Source: Chaenocephalus aceratus (Eukaryota; Chordata; Actinopteri; Perciformes; Channichthyidae). Taken from it: a DNA stretch of 64,000 bases. Positions 28,943 to 39,800 of this stretch are shown piece after piece. Position 1 is the first letter of the stretch. Each line of letters opens with the position of its first letter. The stretch lies in the NCBI GenBank assembly GCA_023974075.1, contig CM043800.1, forward strand, positions 39,801,313 to 39,865,312. Direction: 5' to 3'. Under the pieces are notes generated by a model, which searched no databases, was not told the origin of the DNA, and saw only the letters and a list, made by a program, of their open reading frames with translations. Made by a program: the position numbers and the translations under genes.

Positions 28943-29175
28943 GGGGCGGTGGTGGCGTAGTCGATAGGGACTTGGCTTGGCAACTGGAAGGTCACCAGTT
29001 CAAGTCCCGGCAAGACCATGTGCTACCGAGGTGTCCCTGAGCAAGGCACCGTTCCCCACACTGCTCCCCGGGCGCCGTTCAAAATTGCAGCACACTGCTC
29101 CTAACACTAGGATGGGTCAAATGCAGAGAAAGAATTTCCCCACTATGGATTAATAAAAGTCCATCTTATCTTACA
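28943..29175 (+). mobile_element. tRNA-derived SINE
   Basis: The head reads GGTGGCGTAGTCGATAGGG (A-box-like). About 30 bases on comes GGTCACCAGTTCAAGTCCCG (B-box-like), so it carries an internal pol III promoter. A central part with CACACTGCTCCCCGGGCGC follows, and then a 3' tail AATTTCCCCAC...GGATTAATAAAAGTCC ending in (CTTAT)n. The same tail occurs alone at 53,620-53,670, which suggests a shared partner LINE. It is a complete-looking copy about 230 bp long; clear flanking duplications were not found. Confidence 0.85.
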
Positions 29176-29899
29176 CCGTAGTTGTCAATATAGCCATGTG
29201 CAAAATAGCCATTACAGTATATACAGTTTTTAATTAACTATTAGTAGAGAATAACGAGTAATGAATATACTTTATAAAGATCTGCAGATACATGTTTAGT
29301 CTTCTCAAGCACCAACTATCAAATATCTCTCCTGATTGTTGGCACTTGACAATCACCTCACCTGCATTTTACTCAGGTGTAACTAAAGTCTGCTTTAACG
29401 GTTGTTTATATTCCACATCATTAATCAGAATCTGCAAAGTAACTAAAATAAATGTAGTGGTGTAAAAATACCAGGTTAACCTCTGAATTGTAGTGGAGTA
29501 GAGTTACAAAGTAACAATGAGCTGTCTGATTTTCACCCATGTAGTAATTACATGTTTTAAATTTGTACATACCAATTTGTTTCCTATCGCCTAAACCTCC
29601 AGGGCTGTACACAGTTTAATACTGTCAACTTTTAATTTTGGGAAAAACGAAAACGTCTTTTAAAACTACAATTCCCAGTAGAGACGTGCCATAGAGAATA
29701 TGTTGCGAAACACAATAGCCAGCATGTGTAGTTCTCGGGGGGCGTTCGAGTCCAGTTTTGAATAGTCTGCCGTGGTTTCGTTCCATTTCAAAGAGCTTGA
29801 CGCTCGGCGTAACCTTGGCGCACTGCCACTCCAACATCCAATCCCAGAGCTAGAAGATTAATCACGGGGTTTGTCGCAAAGTGAACAGGCGTCATCACA
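29176..29899. other. Intergenic, nothing recognised
   Basis: AT-rich sequence without a credible frame. A degraded relative of the TACTCAAGTA family may lie at about 29,440-29,520 (GTAGTGGAGTAGAGTTAC). Confidence 0.35.
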
Positions 29900-30372
29900 A
29901 CAATAGCTGGGGATTGTGGGTAGTGTAGTCTCTTTGGCGCTCCACATTTCAGAGAAAACAAGTTGTTTCTCAGAATCGAAGGGGAAAAACACAAAAGCAT
30001 TGTACACAATTTAAACCTATCAATGTCGTTTAATTAACAAAGGTAATCTGGTGTTTTTGAGTCGATGAGTAGTGGAGATATCACTGTCAAATCAATCGAC
30101 AGTAAGGAAAATACTTACTTCCGGGTGTACAATTCTCCGTTATCCAATGGGAATGGACGCTCACATTGCCTTTAACACCTGCCGACATAAATGGATGTGG
30201 TGCTTCCCTGAGCGTCAAATCCCGCCGCCGATGGGAATACATAGCAATCAGTTGAAAGCTCTTTGCGTCCGTTTATGAAGCTGAAGGAGCCTCGGCGCGT
30301 CCCAACTGCACGCCACGGGACACTGACCAAGCATCGCTCCTGGACGATTAGGGAGTGAGAGTGTGTTGGCTC
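29900..30372. mobile_element. Partial second copy of the 22,718 foldback element
   Basis: From CAATAGCTGGGGATT through AATCGACAGTAAGG, ATACTTACTTCCGGGTG and AGCGTCAAATCCCGCC to GAGTGAGAGTGTGTTGG it follows 22,864-23,325 in the same order, with scattered differences. The left arm is absent: sequence before 29,900 is unrelated. It therefore lost one terminus or was truncated on insertion. Confidence 0.8.
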
Positions 30373-32417
30373 AACTTTATTTAATACAAAATGTACGGTA
30401 CAAGATTTACATCATACAGCCCATGTAGTATAATATTTTACAAATGATAAATTACAGCAAACATGTGCAATATATCCATTATTACAGCTCCGTGGGCTGG
30501 CAGTAAGGCGATATGGTCCGTTGTTATTGTGCATCCATGGGTAAAGAGAAACTCATGTAGTGCTGAACACGTAACATGAACGTGCCGGGCAGCGCGGTCC
30601 CGTGGGTTAGATGCGCGTTCATAATGCCGAGGGAAATAACTCTCAGAATAACGTTATTAGCACATTTGTACAACTTGAAGAACGAATGTTTTTAATACGG
30701 GCATTCATACTGGGTAGTTTATTTAGTTGAATAATTATCCAACGAGTTACAGACCACTCTTTCCCAATGTAAGTCAATGTGAAAAAGTGTTTCCGGGCCC
30801 AGCAACCTAAAGGAAGTGTAGTACCGCCGTTTGACCAGCACAAATATTCTCATCAGACTCCGGCGCACTTCCTGGGGGCTTGGTGCTTTCACCTACTGAG
30901 TTTACGTAAACGTAGCCGGCCAAAAACTTTTTCGAACCCTAGGGGCTGGCTCCCCCAAAATAATTAAATAACATAACCCTAACCCTAAAACCAAAATAAA
31001 GTAACAAAAAAAAGTAACTAAATCCGCCAGAAACCCGAAAATCTTCGCGAGCACGCGCGCGGGGGACACATGCATGTGTCCCGTTTCTCCATTTCTGGAA
31101 GTTGGCAACCCTAGCTACAACTACAACAAGATGAACATATTTGACCGTGATTTAATTGTAATACACGTTTCAAAATGATGCCGAAGTAACAACATACTGA
31201 TACCGGTTAGTAAAAACCATGAATTAATGCTTTGGCAAGTCTGCAGACAGACGGCAGGCGAGAAACCTTTTAAAATGCGTGTTTTCTAAATGGAGCTTGG
31301 CTAAGCTAACGTTATATATGCTCCGACCGTCCACACTCACAACAACGGCCTATACAGACATAAATAAACCAGCGACTGTATTCACCATGACACAGACAGT
31401 CTGTGGTTTGTACTTGTTTAACTTTTGTCTAGTTTCTGAACAGATATGAAGAGCTGTGAGCTCTGAGTGATAAGAGCTAATGGCTGTGTTGTTATGCTAT
31501 GTTAGCTTTGCCTAGCATGGCTAGCTTGAAGGTACTTGTCATATGTTACTTCGTGCACTCGTGCTTTTTAATTTTTTCGGACAAATGCTTCATATCGTTT
31601 ACCCCCATCACAGTCCACGGGCACATCGTATCTGTCCCCGGCTGTTTGAAGAGCAAGCATGGGAAACAAAAGACAGCATTTACCTGTTTGCATCCAGCTA
31701 GCCATGTGAGAAGCCTTGTTGATACGTTTTGTCTTTTTCACGAGCTTGCTGCGATATATACAAATCGGGTTGGTCCGGTCCAAGGTCTTTAAGCAACAGT
31801 TTATCTCCCAAACTTCTCCTTTCTAAAGGATTGGAGATTAGCTCTTGAACGGAATTGGGCGGGGACCGAGGTCCGGCGACTCCAACTGCACACGAAGCCA
31901 TTCTCATCCAACTACTGCGTCACCTTGGTCTCCCACGAGTCTAAAAAACAACTCACGTCAACGTACGTAAGCAACGTGGGCGCCAATGTGAGCGCCCTCG
32001 TGACCAAAATATTTGACGGCGCTGATTGGCTGAAATTATGTTTCTGCGGCACAGTTTACTATTGAGACTTTTGCAACGCGCTGGTTGCTGCTGTTTGGCT
32101 CGGGGGCTCTTTGCACGGCGCCCGGTAATGATAAACTAATGCCACGGGCAAGGCCAGGCAGGAAACATGTGACTTATCAGTAACTTTAGACATCGTAACA
32201 CCATTTTAAACGAGATTTTATCGTAGATTATACATTTTACTGATACCAATTGTATGATATGTACCTTGTTCATTAAAAATAAAAATATAAAATATATATA
32301 TTTTTTAAATATTGTTTTTTAAATATTTTTTTTTTAAATATTTTTTTTATTATTTTGTTTTGTATGTGGGAAGAGGTGGGGCGGCGCCCCTAGCGCCCCT
32401 ATGGGCCGGCCGCCACT
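30373..32417. other. Repeat-derived intergenic sequence
   Basis: It contains a second copy of the 12,488 repeat (about 30,585-30,880). Next is a fragment (about 30,885-30,925; CACCTACTGAGTTTACG, then AACGTAGCCGGCC) that is the reverse complement of part of the 32,418 element. Also present are CCCTAACCCTAA at about 30,976 and a perfect 20-bp palindrome at 31,063-31,082. An A/T homopolymer zone lies at 32,276-32,360. At 32,380-32,417 GGCGCCCCTAGCGCCCC leads to GGCCGCCACTGG, which looks like one hAT end. No coding gene is supported, including the 97-codon frame at 31,499. Confidence 0.45.
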
Positions 32418-32714
32418 GGGGTTACGTATTGTAACCCTAGATATATAAGCACAGGCGGAGCCCTCTACCTGGGGGCCCTGTCTTTCCTAGTCCGCTCGCT
32501 GAAGAGTGTATAGGATAGTGGGCGTCGGGTGTAGCCGCCTTTATATACTGTGGGCCTGCGCGCACATTCAGGTAGGCTCGCCCCGAATGGCCGGCTACGT
32601 TTACGTTAACTCAGTAGGTGAAAGCATGCACAGCCTGATAGAGAGTAGTACCCATAGAGTCCAGTAGAGGGCTCCGTCTGTGCTTATATAACTAGGGTTA
32701 CAATATGTAACCCC
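32418..32714. mobile_element. Short inverted-repeat element (MITE), about 297 bp
   Basis: The ends are inverted copies over about 48 bp: GGGGTTACGTATTGTAACCC, then TATATAAGCACAGGCGGAGC on the left. On the right, AGAGGGCTCCGTCTGTGC and ACTAGGGTTACAATATGTAA lead to CCCCT. It is GC-rich in the middle (CGCCTTTATATACTGTGGGC). It sits exactly at the left edge of lectin-array unit 1, since the first shared array base comes about 3 bp after it. Confidence 0.8.
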
Positions 32715-33093
32715 TGTTACTTGATTTCAGAACTTCAAGAAGTGTCTGTAGATAAAAACCCTTAAAGCTGAGCTATTTGTTTGATATCTTCCCCCAAAGT
32801 CAATCAATAATCATGATCAGCATCCAATCACTGAATACCATGTAGTATACTCCCAGGCACATGAACCCAGTCAACAGATCAAGGTTCCAGTGGTCATCTA
32901 AGGACACACTGATGAAACGTTCATATGAGTTCATGTTTGCGCAACCATTGCTTTAATCACAGAGCGATAACTGCACTGATTCAACAGTGTCATTCAACGA
33001 GGATTTAGTTTATCACATTGACATATATATTATATATATATTGTCTCATAGCTACAAATGCAAGAGAAATATATGTTTATATGATGCCATGTG

Positions 33094-33490
33094 CAGAGGT
33101 GGGAAAAGTACTCAGATCTTGTACTTGAGTAAAAGTAGAAGTATTCAGATCTTGTACTTGAGTAAAAGTAGAAGTACCAGAGTGTAGGAATACTCTGTTA
33201 CAGTAAAGGTCCTGCATTCAAAATGTTCCTCAAGTGAAAGTAGAAAAGCATTCTCATCAAAATATAGTGAAAGACAGTAAAAGTAGTCGTTGTGCAGATT
33301 GGTCCATTTCAGAATAATATATATGATATGTTTTATAATGATTGATCATGAAAGTGTTCTCAAAGCTGGTGAAGGTGCAGCTAGTTTGAATGACGTTGTA
33401 TACTGCAGGGTAGCTTGTGGATTTACTCCAGGTGGAAATAAAGTCTGATATAACACTTGATTATATTAAACTTCATTAATCCACATGTTG
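33094..33490. repeat. Remnant of the CAGAGGTGG / TACTCAAGTA hAT family
   Basis: It begins CAGAGGTGGGAAAAGTAC and has CTTGTACTTGAGTAAAAGT twice in tandem (unit 1 only; unit 2 has one copy). GGTCCTGCATTCAAAATG is a recognisable internal phrase. No right end is found, because the neighbouring solo LTR and other insertions interrupt the region. The counterpart in unit 2 is split by the 5,989-bp element. Confidence 0.6.
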
Positions 33491-33495
33491 CTGCA

Positions 33496-34866
33496 TGTTA
33501 CAGCCGCTGCTACCTTGTGCCCTTAACTCTGGTTGTGTGTGTAGATGTAAATGAGCTGTGCAGTTCCTCTGTTATCATTGGCCGTCCCGACCTCTCAACA
33601 TCCGCGGGGATTCGACAGACGTCACCCAATCCCTGCTCGCTTCTGCCACGTCATCCGGGGGAGGAGTATAAAGGCTGGGCACGGACACCATTCGGGAGGC
33701 TCTGTATTTTGTGACAGACGCCTCAACCCCCTCCTTAGCCGCGTTCACACTGCGGTACTTTTCCCACAAAGGTTCATGCGAACTTGGTTCATGCGAACTC
33801 TTTAGTTCGCATGAACTAAGTACAGATCGCGTTCACACCAGAAAAAGTCCCTGGGGGTGGATTAGGCAAATGAAGCCGCTGACGTCACTTCTTCTTCTTC
33901 TGCTTTGGGTTTACTGGCAGGCCGCAAACCACTTCACGGCGTATACTGCCGCCCAAAGTCCCCGGCCGGAAGTCCCCGGAGTTGGGGACCGGCTTCAGTA
34001 GAAGCTGCTGGGACTCCCAGCAGCTTCTACTGAAGCCTTCCGAGTAAATCGCCAGAACGCCATGTTTTATTTTGTGTTGCCATAAGTTAGTCTCTCTGCG
34101 TTTCTGCGCTGGGCTAATGCTAATGCTAATAGTGCTAATGCGAGGATAATAAAATGGCGGCTTCACAAAACTTTTTGGGAGTTTTACGGGGCGTGGTTTG
34201 CAATTCGCCCAGCCAATCAGGAATATAGCTCTTTTCTCAAAAAAGAGCCGCTCGAAAGTCCCTGCTCTCTAGCAGGGACTTTCGAGGGGGTAAAAAGGTT
34301 CGCATGAACTACTTTTAGTACCGGCTCTTTTTGGTGTGAACGCGATCATGAACTAAGTTCGCATGAACCTTTGTGGGAAAAGTACCGCAGTGTGAACGCG
34401 GCTATTGTGACAAAGCCTCCATTCCGTGATTTCGTTAGACTGCTTGGCAGTGTTTTTTCTGTGCCTCGCTAGACTGCTTAGCAGTGTGTTGTAGCATGTT
34501 TGTGTGTATTGCTTAGACCCAGGTGAGTAGCGCCTGTAGATCAGCATTGTTGTGTGTATTGCGTAGATCCAGGTGATTAGCACCTGTAGACCCGCACCAG
34601 CTGTGTTATACCACAGTCCGTTTTGTTTATTCTTTTGTTTCCACTTTAGAAGTGAGATTTTCATTCCTTTTGTATATCTGGGCAACTCTCTTTTAGAGGC
34701 CCCTTTTGTTGGATAGTGACAGCTTGACCCGTTGTTGGGCCAAGCTGTTTGTGTACATCATTTTACTTACTTGCAGTAACAAATAAAACCACCGGTAACC
34801 AATACCAATTACAATCTGGTCGTGTCGTGTCCTTTTGGTCCCCCTAGCCCAATTGGGAACGTAACA
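33496..34866 (+). mobile_element. Solo LTR with nested 668-bp MITE (unit 1)
   Basis: The LTR runs from TGTTACAGCC to AACGTAACA and is flanked by the 5-bp duplication CTGCA (33,491-33,495 and 34,867-34,871). It has a TATA box (TATAAAGG, 33,667) and an AATAAA signal (34,782). No internal retroviral or retrotransposon region is attached, so two LTRs have recombined to one. Without the nested element it is about 700 bp. It carries two copies of a 50-bp internal repeat (TGTGTATTGC, then TAGAYCCAGGTGAKTAG, about 34,503-34,600). The same LTR sits at the same site in unit 2. Confidence 0.88.
33737..34404. mobile_element. 668-bp inverted-repeat element inserted in the solo LTR
   Basis: The ends are inverted over about 50 bp: AGCCGCGTTCACACTGCGG, then ACTTTTCCCACAAAGG on the left, mirrored at the right. 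The empty site is preserved in unit 2 (CCCTCCTTGTGACAAAG, 54,467 on), which places the target duplication at only 2 bp (TT, 33,735-33,736 and 34,405-34,406). Inside are a 23-bp-arm palindrome at 33,991-34,037 and a second one around 34,253-34,285 (GAAAGTCCCTGCT arms). There is no transposase. Confidence 0.9.
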
Positions 34867-35089
34867 CTGCAGTTGCAGTTTTCAAAAGTTGTTGAAATGC
34901 TTCTTGAGAGGCCAGCAGTGTTTTAAGAGTCTTTGGAAAATTCTCATCCCATGTTTGGAAGCTTTGAAATACAATTGTTACTGCATATCATTCAGCTTTC
35001 AGCAGGCAAGTTTCATTCTTGATCCAGTTATAAAATGACAGAAAGAGTCTTGGTTTTTTTTATGGCAAAACAAGTAGACTGCCTCTAAC

Positions 35090-35804
35090 TGGAAGGATTT
35101 GCAGTACTCCATTCCTTCTGCTTCCCTTTTTGTTTGTTGTCTGTCTGTCTGTGTTTGTCTCCCGGGCTGGGCGTGGTTGACCTACTTCTGGTTCCTGCCA
35201 ATTCATCTCCGCAGCTGCTTCTCATTCATCCTGATCATCTACTCATCCACACCTGCTTATTAACCCGGTCTCCTCATCCAGTCTTCACCAGTTCGTCGTC
35301 AAGATTACACTGGTAAACGTATTGCTTTCTAGCTTAGCCTGACACAACTCTGGAATAAGTTTTTGTCTTACCTGTTTGTCTCTCTATCCAGAAACCCATC
35401 ATCACCTCCTCCGCTAGCCACGTCCAGCCACTTCCTCGTCGGATTCATCCGCTCTCCACGCTACCCGCTCCAGCCTGCTCGCTCCCCTCGCTCTGAAACC
35501 CCTGCTCGCCACACTCCTGTCTGGTAGGACAACACTAACTCTTACTCCAACCTACTCGTTCTCGGGAGCGTACAGACTCAGGCTCAAGCCACCTCTCATC
35601 TGCCTGGCGATATCCCCAGCTCACTCCGGAGTCTCGGCTGAGGATCTCCATTCCCTAGTTTTTGTATCCCCTTTCCTGGACTATATTACTCAGTTAATAT
35701 CCCCTGTCACGATACAAAAATAAACCTTTTGCTACAAACTCCTGTTTTTCTGTCCGTGTTTGTATTGTGGGTTCAGTCCTGAAAAGCGATCACGGAGCTT
35801 AACA
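35090..35804 (+). repeat. 5' LTR of the gypsy element
   Basis: It runs from TGGAAGGATT to GCTTAACA. Compared with the 3' LTR I count six single-base differences over 715 bp. One is T to G at its third base (TGGAAGG against TGTAAGG). An AATAAA signal lies near its end (about 35,719). A possible primer-binding site beginning TGG lies 8 bases downstream (35,813), but I could not match it to a tRNA. Confidence 0.95.
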
Positions 35805-35822
35805 GAACGAACTGGTCATACA

Positions 35823-36827
35823 ATGAACCCCACAAACACCGGACCGGACTCTTCCACTGTTCAGCACGCCCTGTCTCATCAAGGCAATCTGTTGGGTCAA
35901 CATGAACACTTAATCCGTGCATTGGTGGAAAGTAACCAATCCATTGCTCTGCACATCTCTAACCTGGCTGCTCAGATCTCCAACCTGACGACAGCAGCTA
36001 TAACTCCTGCCACCTCTAATCCCCCTCCAGTAACTACTCCATGCCGGGATTTCCCCATCACCGACCCTGAGCCGTTTCATGGTGAAGTGGAGAAATGCAG
36101 GGGATTTATCTTTCAGTGCAGCAAGGTGTTTCGCCAGCGCCCCCAGTCTTTTTCTTCTGATGTTACCAAGATAAACGTTGTGTTGAGTTTGCTTCGTGGT
36201 AAAGCCTTAACTTGGGCTGAGGCACTAAGTTCATCAGTGGATTATGACAGCCTTTCTTTTGGAGTTTTTTCTGAACAACTGTCTTTAGTTTTTGATCACA
36301 CTGACTATTCTGGCTCGGCTGACAATCGTCTGCTAAGGATACAGCAGGGGAATCGGACCGTGGCAGATTACTCCATTGAGTTTCGTACACTGGCGGCAGA
36401 AGCCCGATGGGACGAGGCGGCTCTAAGGGCAGTGTTCGTTAAAGGATTAAAGGAGCAACTGAAGGACGAGCTGGCCGCTCGAGATGTGCCAGCAGACCTT
36501 CAATCCCTGATTGATTTGGTTTCTCGTCTCGACAGCCGGCTAAGGGAACGTCGTGCGGAGCGAGGACAGCGTCCACTAAGTGCCTTTTTCAGTAAGCCGA
36601 GCTATCCTCCCAGAAGTGCTCCCTTTGATTCCACACCATCTGCGTTTTCCTCGCCATCTCACATGCCAACCTTGGATAAGGAGGAAGCGATGCAGGTGGG
36701 AGGTGCAGGATTATCACCTGAGGAACGCCTTCGCCGCATGAGGGCAGGAGGGTGCCTGTATTGTGGCAAACTGGGGCATCTCCTGGCCGGTTGCCCTGTC
36801 CGCCCAAACGCAGGTGCTCGTCGGTGA
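35823..36827 (+). CDS. gag: Retrotransposon Gag polyprotein
   Basis: 334 codons from the ATG at 35,823. An upstream in-frame ATG at 35,760 lies inside the LTR and is a less likely start. The protein forms the particle that packages the element RNA. An N-terminal stretch with [20 protein letters not shown] could be a short coiled coil. It is followed by the retrotransposon Gag domain (about residues 75-240; [16 protein letters not shown] and FDHTDY motifs). Near the C-terminus is a single CCHC zinc knuckle, [14 protein letters not shown], at about residues 311-324. The stop at 36,825 overlaps the pol frame by about 100 bases. Pol is in the -1 frame, so most translation should give Gag alone. 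The domain layout is shared with the domesticated sushi-class genes of mammals. Confidence 0.93.
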   Translation: MNPTNTGPDSSTVQHALSHQGNLLGQHEHLIRALVESNQSIALHISNLAAQISNLTTAAITPATSNPPPVTTPCRDFPITDPEPFHGEVEKCRGFIFQCSKVFRQRPQSFSSDVTKINVVLSLLRGKALTWAEALSSSVDYDSLSFGVFSEQLSLVFDHTDYSGSADNRLLRIQQGNRTVADYSIEFRTLAAEARWDEAALRAVFVKGLKEQLKDELAARDVPADLQSLIDLVSRLDSRLRERRAERGQRPLSAFFSKPSYPPRSAPFDSTPSAFSSPSHMPTLDKEEAMQVGGAGLSPEERLRRMRAGGCLYCGKLGHLLAGCPVRPNAGARR

Positions 36828-39800
36828 ATTTGGGGGTCCTGACGAGTACACTTCCTACCTCAATTATTGCCCCTACTTTGCGCCGTTTCCTCATACCTGC
36901 CAGACTCTGTTCCAACTCTCAGACCTTGCCCCTTTCCGCCCTCATAGACTCTGGTGCTGAGGACAGTTTTGTGGACCTGGAGCTTGCCAACCAGCTGGGA
37001 ATTAAATTGGAATCCTTATCGGACCCCATGACTGCTTATGCCTTAAATGGCCAACGCATCTCTAGGGTGACCCAGCAGACCTTACCTGTAACTCTGTTTA
37101 TTTCGGGGAATCACAGAGAACAGATCCAACTCAAGGTCATTTCCGCTCCATCTACCCCGTTGGTTCTTGGTTACCCTTGGCTTCGCGCTCACAACCCTCA
37201 TATTGATTGGGCTGGAGGAAGGATAATTGCTTGGAATCAGAAGTGTCACCTTAACTGTTTGCAATCAGCTGTACCTCCATTTCCTGCTAAGCCAGTGTCT
37301 GCTCCTTGTGACTCTTCTGATGTGGATTTATCTGGCGTACCTGAGGTTTACCACAAGCTGGGGGAAGTTTTCTGCAAGGATAAGGCTCTTTCTCTCCCTC
37401 CTCACCGTCCATATGACTGCCCCGTCAATTTGCTTCCTGGAGCGCAGTTACCAACAAGCAAGCTCTATAATCTGTCCCGGCCTGAGAGAGAGGCCATGGA
37501 GAAATATATCGGTGATTCTCTGGCTTCTGGAATAATCCGTCCTTCTTCCTCCCCTCTGGGTGCGGGGTTTTTCTTCGTGGAAAAGAAGGATAAATCACTA
37601 CGTCCCTGTATTGACTTCCGGGGATTGAATAACATCACTGTGAAAAACAAGTACCCACTTCCCCTGATTAACTCTGCTTTTGAGCCTCTCCAAGGTGCCA
37701 CCATCTTCTCAAAGCTGGATCTCAGAAACGCTTACCACTTGGTTCGGATCCGCCAAGGTGATGAATGGAAGACCGCCTTTAACACTCCCCTTGGCCACTT
37801 TGAGTACCTCGTCATGCCCTTCCGACTCTCAAATGCCCCAGCAGTTTTTCAGTCCCTGGTGAATGATGTTTTGCGGGATTTCCTCAACCGGTTTGTTTTT
37901 GTTTACATCGACGATATCTTGATCTTTTCCAAGAGCCTGGAGGAACACCAGAATCACGTCAGCCAGGTTCTACAGAGACTGCTAGAGAACAAGCTGTACG
38001 TCAAAGCTGAGAAGTGTGAGTTTAACCAGGAACGTGTCAGCTTCCTTGGATTTATCATCAGACAAGGCAGGCTGGAGGCGGATCCTGGAAAAATTCTTGC
38101 TGTCTCCGAGTGGCCAGTCCCCACGACGCGGAAGGAATTGCAGAGGTTCCTGGGTTTCGCCAATTTTTATCGCCGGTTCATTAAAGACTTCAGCAGGATC
38201 GCAGCTCCACTCTCCAGTCTCACTTCCATCAAGGTCAGGTTCTCCTGGACCTCGGAGGCTAACGAGGCCTTTCTCAGACTCAAGTCTCTGTTCACTTCTG
38301 CCCCCATCCTCATCCAGCCGGACTCCAGCAAACAATTTGTTGTTGAGGTTGACGCATCAGACATCGGAGTCGGCGCTGTCTTGTCTCAGACAGCAGGGCC
38401 AAACAACAGGCTTCACCCGTGTGCGTTTTTCTCTCGCCGTCTCTCCCCTGCGGAGAGAAACTATGATGTGGGCAACAAGGAACTGCTGGCAGTGAAGATG
38501 GCTTTGGAGGAGTGGAGACACTGGCTTGAGGGCAGTGAGCAGCCATTTCTGGTTTGGACAGACCATAACAATTTGGAATACATCCAGTCAGCCAAGCGGC
38601 TGAACTCCCGACAAGCTAGGTGGGCTCTCTTCTTCGGCCGCTTCAACTTCTCCCTCACCTATCGCCCTGGTTCCAAAAATACCAAGCCCGATGCTCTGTC
38701 CAGATCGTTCTCGTCTGTGAGTCCAGTAACCTCTGTTGACTCAATACTCCCCCTGAGTTGTGTTGTGGGAGCCATCACCTGGGAGATTAGTAATTCCATT
38801 CACGAGGCCCTTTTGGAACAACCCGACACAGGAATCGGGCCGCCTAACCGTCAGTTTGTTCCCGACTCCGTTCGTTCCCAAGTCCTGCAGTGGGTCCACA
38901 GTTCCCGTTTCTCGAATCACCCCGGTGCCAATCGAACACTTTCTCTCCTCCGAAGACACTTCTGGTGGCCTACAGTCAACAGAGACACAAGGGAGTTTGT
39001 GTCAGCTTGCACAACCTGTGCTAGGAACAAGGCCTCCCATCAGAAACCCGCTGGGCTGCTCCAACCCCTTCCAATCCCTAGTCGACCCTGGTCACATATA
39101 GCCCTGGACTTTGTCACCGGTCTGCCTCCCTCTCAAGGGAACACAACCATTCTAACAGTCGTTGATCGTTTCTCCAAGTGTGCACACTTTGTTGCTCTAC
39201 CCAAGCTCCCTTCAGCCCTGGAGACCTCCAAACATCTAACACAGCATGTTTTCCGTCTACACGGTATCCCAGCTGACATTGTCTCCGACCGGGGTCCACA
39301 ATTCACATCTCAGGTTTGGAAGGCTTTTTGTCAGTCTCTTGGAGCTTCAGTTAGTCTAACATCTGGCTTTCATCCCCAGTCCAACGGCCAAACTGAGAGG
39401 GCAAATCAGGACCTGGAGTCTGCTCTCCGCTGTGTGGCTAACAGTAATCAGAGGACCTGGAGCTCCCATCTACCGTGGGTGGAGTACTCGCATAATTCCC
39501 TCACCTCATCTGCCACGGGACTATCACCCTTTGAAGCCTCTCTGGGATACCAGCCACCCCTGTTCCCCGAAGAGGAGAGTGAGTTTTCTGTTCCTTCTGT
39601 CCAGGAACATGTCCAACGTTGCCGTAAGATCTGGAGGGACACCCGCTTGGCTCTCCTCCAAGCATCCGCCAGGAGTCAACAGTCGGCCAACCGCCGTCGA
39701 CATGTTGCTCCCCCTTACGCCCTTGGACAATCGGTATGGTTGTCCTCCAAGAACATCCCCCTCCTCACCGAGTCCAAGAAACTGTCCCCTCGGTTTATTG

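Noticed and set aside
35760..35822. Upstream ATG for gag inside the 5' LTR
   Set aside because: It lies before the LTR end and would add 21 residues coded by the LTR. The ATG at 35,823 lies 19 bases past the LTR and fits a normal Gag start.
36719..36760. Independent start codon for pol
   Set aside because: The first codon usually chosen there is GTG at 36,752, and no good ATG lies near the frame start. The slippery site in the overlap explains expression better.
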